In this document: one piece after another, positions 60,584 to 64,000 of the stretch
Numbering within the stretch: position 1 is the first letter of the stretch
Layout of the letters: every line of letters starts with the position of its first letter
Assembly: GCA_015068035.1 (NCBI GenBank)
Contig: SVLI01000001.1
Coordinates: 186,001 to 250,000, forward strand
Source: Oscillospiraceae bacterium
GTDB lineage: Bacteria; Bacillota; Clostridia; Oscillospirales; Oscillospiraceae
DNA length: 64,000 nucleotides
Direction of reading: 5' to 3'
The notes under the pieces: generated by a model
What the model was told of the DNA's origin: nothing
Databases searched by the model: none
Seen by the model: the letters and a program-made list of their open reading frames with translations, nothing else
Position numbers and translations under genes: made by a program

Positions 60584-62626
60584 ATGTTTTGCGTGAACTG
60601 TGGACAGCCGCTGGAGGGCAACAGCAAATTCTGCCCCTACTGCGGCACCAAACTGGATCAGACGCAGACCCCCGAACCCCAGCCCGTTGCCCAACCGGCC
60701 GCTCCGGCAGAGCAACCCGTTTATGCGCCGCAAGCTGCACCTGCGCCCGCGCCGGTGCCTGCGCCCGCGCCCGCCCCCGCTCCCGCACCTGTGGTAAGCA
60801 ACATCCCCGAAGCCCCGGCTCCCGCTGCAGCACCTTATGCAGCGCAGCCCATCCCGGAAGCCCCTCCCGCACAGGCGCCGCAGGCTCCCAAGAAAAAGGG
60901 CAAGGCCGGCCTGCTGATCGGCATCGGCGCTGCTGTCATCGTTGTGATTCTGGCCGCCGCGCTGCTGCTTTCCGGCGTTTTTACCGGAGCGCGGGCAACG
61001 CTGGGCAAGGCCATAAGCAAGTCCGCAGAGGCTTACGGGAACGTCAATGCCGATTTGGGCACGCCGGACATTTCCGCGCTGATAGCCGACGAGCAGATCT
61101 CGGAGGAGCTGCGCCTCACGGTCAACGAAGTGGCCGGTGACAGCACTTTTGACGGGGTCGGTGTCCGCATCAACAGCGGCATGGACCTTCCCGGCCAGCA
61201 TATGAACCTGGCAATCACGCCGCTCTATGATGATGTGGAGATCGCCACCGTTCAGCTCGGCCTCAACGGCACCATCCTTTATGTCGGCTCCCCCGAGCTG
61301 ACGGACGGCGAGCTTTACGGTGTGGACACCGCCAAGCTGGGCGAGGATATCGCGATGCTCGTTGACGACGACAGCCTGGAGACCATTGGCTTTAACTTCT
61401 ATGACCTCATGGAGATCACGAAGGAGTCCATGGACTACGAGGCGATGGCGGAAGAGCTCAAAGCCGCGGAAGAGGAGCTCTTCAAGAGCATGGAGGTCAC
61501 AAAAGAGGGCCGCGAGGAGATCAAGGTCAACGGCAACAAAGTCAAGGCCACCAAGTATCTCGTCGTGATCACGGCGGACGCTTTGGAGGACTATATTGAC
61601 GCGCTGGAGGCTTCGGTCGACCCCGATCGGATGACCGACACGCTGGAAGCCATCTATGAAAGCATGGGCCTGCCGGAAGACCTTCTCGACGAAGTCATGA
61701 GCGAAGTCGGGACTATCGACACGGACTACATCTTTGACGAGCTGCGCGATGCTGTGGATGAGCTGGGCGATCTGGAGTTCGATGTCTACATCAGCAACGG
61801 CTATGTGGTGTTCGTGGAATACGAGTTCGACGCCTACGACACGGAGTATGTCATTGAACTGCAGCTCGGCGGCGGCAAGCACTATGTGGACGACCTGTCC
61901 ATCGTCCTCGAGGTGAAGGATGAGGGCGAAATCGTTCTGTCCTCCTCCGGCAACCACCACGGCGACGACGGCGTTTTCACCGACAAGACCACCGTTTCCT
62001 ACAAGGAGGACGGCGCGAAGAAAGAAACCGTGTTCTCTTCGGAGTTTGAACTCAGCAAGAAAGACAAGTCCTTCGAAGGCGAAATCGAAGTCGGCGGAGA
62101 AGCCGTGTTCGTCTCCTACGAGGGCACTTTGGAAACGGACAAATCCTCCATGGACATTGATCTCAGCAAGCTGAAAGTGAAGTCCTGGGGCGAGGTCGTT
62201 TTCGAGGGCTCCCTCGGCTATGCGATCGGCGCTTACGAGAAGCCCGACGTGGACTCCTCCGATGTCACCATGATCCTCTCCATGTCCGAAGACGATCTGA
62301 TGGAGATCGCCACAGAGCTCTATGACAACCTCCTCGTGCTGGTCGAAGATCTGGATCTTGACCTGGATGCGCTTGACGAACTTCTCAGCGGCAGCGGCAG
62401 CGTCGATGCCCCCGCCGTGGAAGACAGCAGCGATTATTGGTACGGCTACGATTGCGGCTACGACGACGGTTATGATGAGGGCTGGGCCGAAACGGAATAC
62501 GACGATTCAGCCGCTTTCATCTACTACGAGGGCGACGCCATCGACGGATATCTGGACGGTTATTACTACGGTTATGACGACGGATATTGGGGCTATGACT
62601 ACGGCGAGAGCTACGGTCTCCAGTAA
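60584..62626 (+). CDS. Zinc-ribbon single-pass membrane protein with acidic ectodomain and Tyr/Asp/Gly-rich tail
   Basis: The 680-residue protein starts with a zinc ribbon, CVNCG...CPYCG (residues 3-21). A Pro/Ala linker (about 30-105), a basic stop and a membrane helix (GLLIGIGAAVIVVILAAALLLSG, about 109-131) follow. The large outer part (about 140-600) is very acidic, with repeated strands. The end is rich in YGYDDGY and DGYYYGYDDGYWGYDYGESYG. I do not recognise the ectodomain. Such zinc-ribbon/transmembrane proteins are common surface proteins of clostridia and may sense or bind ligands outside. The start follows AGGAGG. A strong terminator follows. Confidence 0.85.
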   Translation: MFCVNCGQPLEGNSKFCPYCGTKLDQTQTPEPQPVAQPAAPAEQPVYAPQAAPAPAPVPAPAPAPAPAPVVSNIPEAPAPAAAPYAAQPIPEAPPAQAPQAPKKKGKAGLLIGIGAAVIVVILAAALLLSGVFTGARATLGKAISKSAEAYGNVNADLGTPDISALIADEQISEELRLTVNEVAGDSTFDGVGVRINSGMDLPGQHMNLAITPLYDDVEIATVQLGLNGTILYVGSPELTDGELYGVDTAKLGEDIAMLVDDDSLETIGFNFYDLMEITKESMDYEAMAEELKAAEEELFKSMEVTKEGREEIKVNGNKVKATKYLVVITADALEDYIDALEASVDPDRMTDTLEAIYESMGLPEDLLDEVMSEVGTIDTDYIFDELRDAVDELGDLEFDVYISNGYVVFVEYEFDAYDTEYVIELQLGGGKHYVDDLSIVLEVKDEGEIVLSSSGNHHGDDGVFTDKTTVSYKEDGAKKETVFSSEFELSKKDKSFEGEIEVGGEAVFVSYEGTLETDKSSMDIDLSKLKVKSWGEVVFEGSLGYAIGAYEKPDVDSSDVTMILSMSEDDLMEIATELYDNLLVLVEDLDLDLDALDELLSGSGSVDAPAVEDSSDYWYGYDCGYDDGYDEGWAETEYDDSAAFIYYEGDAIDGYLDGYYYGYDDGYWGYDYGESYGLQ

Positions 62627-62671
62627 ACAACACAAAACCGCGATTGCCACACCAGCATAGCGGCAACAACA

Positions 62672-62718
62672 AAGCCCTGCCGGCAGAAAATCTGCCGGCA
62701 GGGCTTAAGTTTTTATTT
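62672..62718. terminator. Rho-independent terminator, likely bidirectional
   Basis: A 16-bp perfect stem, AAGCCCTGCCGGCAGA (62672-62687) with TCTGCCGGCAGGGCTT (62691-62706), has an AAA loop and is followed by AAGTTTTTATTT. It lies between convergent genes. Confidence 0.9.
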
Positions 62719-62779
62719 CAGGTGGTTTCAAACGACAGCGGGTCTTTGCAGGCATTCGGCAACCCCACCACGCCAGACT

Positions 62780-63706
62780 TCATATACCTTCATCGCATTC
62801 CTGTTCATTCACCGGCAAAACACTCGCCGGGCCGCTCTGCATGGTGATCGTATAGCGTTCCAGGTCATAAAAATCTTCACGCAGATCTGCGCAGCCGTGG
62901 GTTGTCACCGTCGTAACCCGGAAATTCTCGCGGATAAAATCCTCCGCCCATTCTTCTTTCTGTCCATAGGGATAGGCGAAGTAAATCACGTCTCTTCCCA
63001 ACTCCCGCTCCAGCGTGTCGATGCTCAGCCGGAGATCGCCGATCACCCGCTGATCAAATTCCTCTCGGCTTTCTTCGGGCAGACGCTCAATTCCGTTTGG
63101 GCCGTTCGGGTCATAACTGCCGCCGCGCTCGTCCAGATTGTGAAGCCGGTAAGTGTGCGAGCCAAATTCCACCAGGCCAGAAGCCTCCATCTCCCGGCAT
63201 ATATCCCAGCTCAAACCGGAGCCGGTATCATAATCCGAAAAGGAAACGACCAGCGCCAGGGCCATTTTTGCGTTGAGCTCTTTCAGAAGAGGAAAGGCCA
63301 GGTCATAATTGCTTTTATACCCGTCATCAAAGCTGATCATCACCGGTTTTTCCGGCAGCGGCTCTTGCGAAATCAAATCCCCGGGCAAAACAAAATGATA
63401 GCCGTTTGCAATCAGCCACTCGAGATCCTCCCGAAACCGGCTGACCGTCACCGTCATGGAATTGCACGCTTCCCCATCCTGCACCACATGATGATACATC
63501 AGAACCGGCAGCGCGCTCTCTCTGCTCGTGCGTGGCTCCGGCGTCGGCAGAGGTGTGGGTTCGGGCGTGGCTTCCGGAGTGGGCGGCACGTTTTCCACCG
63601 GCGGTTCAGTCGCGGAAGGCAGCTCTGTTCCGGGCTGGGGCACCCCGCAGGCCGTTGCGCCGCATAGCAGGATCCCAGCCAAAATCCACACAAAAACTCG
63701 CTTCAC
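62780..63706 (-). CDS. Polysaccharide deacetylase family lipoprotein
   Basis: The 308-residue protein has a lipoprotein signal with the lipobox LLCGATAC (cysteine at residue 20). A Pro/Thr/Glu linker follows, then an NodB-type deacetylase domain. The catalytic DD is in MISFDDGYKSNYD, and the metal His pair is in FGSHTYRLH. Substrates of this family are cell-wall glycans such as peptidoglycan GlcNAc. It would be matured by LspA. The GTG at 63706 is chosen because GAGGAGG lies 6 bases upstream and it begins the signal peptide; a GTG six codons earlier would overlap that site. Confidence 0.9.
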   Translation of the reverse strand: MKRVFVWILAGILLCGATACGVPQPGTELPSATEPPVENVPPTPEATPEPTPLPTPEPRTSRESALPVLMYHHVVQDGEACNSMTVTVSRFREDLEWLIANGYHFVLPGDLISQEPLPEKPVMISFDDGYKSNYDLAFPLLKELNAKMALALVVSFSDYDTGSGLSWDICREMEASGLVEFGSHTYRLHNLDERGGSYDPNGPNGIERLPEESREEFDQRVIGDLRLSIDTLERELGRDVIYFAYPYGQKEEWAEDFIRENFRVTTVTTHGCADLREDFYDLERYTITMQSGPASVLPVNEQECDEGI

Positions 63707-63766
63707 AAGCGCCCTCCTCGACACACTTCACGACCGACTGAACCACGCCGGCAATTTACATTCTGT

Positions 63767-63810
63767 ATATTAGAACACATCCGAACCACAAACAAGTCAA
63801 AATCTTGTGG
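63767..63810 (-). promoter_or_regulatory. Possible promoter of the polysaccharide deacetylase gene with an operator-like dyad
   Basis: On the - strand TTGTTT (complement of 63790-63795) and TAATAT (complement of 63767-63772) are 17 bases apart. The inverted repeat CCACAA/TTGTGG (about 63786-63810) spans the -35. Confidence 0.4.
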
Positions 63811-63866
63811 TGATTTTCCGGTATTTCGCCGGAAACCGGCGCCGATGGTTTCTTCTTGCAAGCAAA

Positions 63867-63899
63867 GGGCGGAATGCGAAGCCCTTCGTCATTCCGCCC
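63867..63899 (-). terminator. Hairpin near the window end, possible terminator of a gene outside
   Basis: The arms GGGCGGAATG (63867-63876) and CATTCCGCCC (63890-63899) continue inward with CGAA/TTCG. On the - strand TTTGCTTGC follows. A frame ending TAA at 63982-63984 on the - strand could be the end of the next gene, but only six codons are visible. The rest of 63811-64000 shows nothing further. Confidence 0.5.
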
Positions 63900-64000
63900 A
63901 TAAATGCAAATTATAACGGAGTTGCAAAACTCAACTCAGTGCACTGCCGGGCATCGCCCTGTGTTTCGTGCCGCTTTTCGCTTACTCCTGATCCGCGCCG

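Overview
The window is a piece of a GC-rich, endospore-forming Clostridia chromosome (Bacillota). Spore formation is indicated by spoIIR and by the dipicolinate synthase genes dpaA/dpaB. The S10-spc-alpha order, the divIVA-ileS-lspA order and the T-box all fit Clostridia. The base composition and the aromatic-degradation genes suggest an Oscillospiraceae-like gut or sediment anaerobe, but that placement is inference.

Layout. 1-4.6 kb (+): the tail of an unknown gene, ispE, a GNAT acetyltransferase, spoIIR, asnS and a small unknown gene. 4.6-20.2 kb (mostly -): an alanine-type T-box with an AlaA-like aminotransferase, a membrane protein, and a run hfq - HlyD-like adaptor - YggS - sepF - divIVA - ileS - lspA - RluD-family synthase; then miaA, a divergent DegV protein, hflX, a flavin reductase-like protein and a HAD phosphatase. 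20.3-37.7 kb: an accessory catabolic region (below). 37.7-41.0 kb: dpaA-dpaB (-), tRNA-Leu(UAA) (+) and a second CoA-transferase operon (+) behind a consensus promoter. 41.1-57.5 kb (-): the complete S10-spc-alpha ribosomal protein super-operon from rpsJ to rplQ, including secY, adk, map, infA and rpoA. 57.6-64 kb: a COG2509-like flavoprotein, ychF, a zinc-ribbon membrane protein and a polysaccharide deacetylase lipoprotein.

The most interesting part is 21.3-37.6 kb. It encodes what looks like a full anaerobic route from pyrogallol/phloroglucinol to acetyl-CoA. A molybdopterin transhydroxylase (large and small subunits) would isomerise pyrogallol to phloroglucinol. An SDR (phloroglucinol reductase) would make dihydrophloroglucinol, and a cyclase-family hydrolase would open the ring to 3-hydroxy-5-oxohexanoate. 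A 3-hydroxyacyl-CoA-dehydrogenase-like enzyme would oxidise this to 3,5-dioxohexanoate, and a BKACE-family enzyme would cleave that with acetyl-CoA to acetoacetate and acetoacetyl-CoA. A CoA-transferase and a thiolase finish the route. An SSF symporter and LysR and MerR regulators accompany them. A second, divergent molybdoenzyme pair has a four-cluster iron-sulfur subunit where the first pair has three clusters, so it may do different chemistry on a related phenol.

Strands and operons in the cluster: operon A (-) is transhydroxylase large, small, thiolase, SDR; operon B (+) is the second molybdoenzyme pair; operon C (-) is hydrolase, dehydrogenase, BKACE, CoA-transferase A and B, symporter, LysR. 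The MerR gene is divergent from operon C. Functions within the pathway are assigned from family membership, key residues and context; nothing here was searched against a database.
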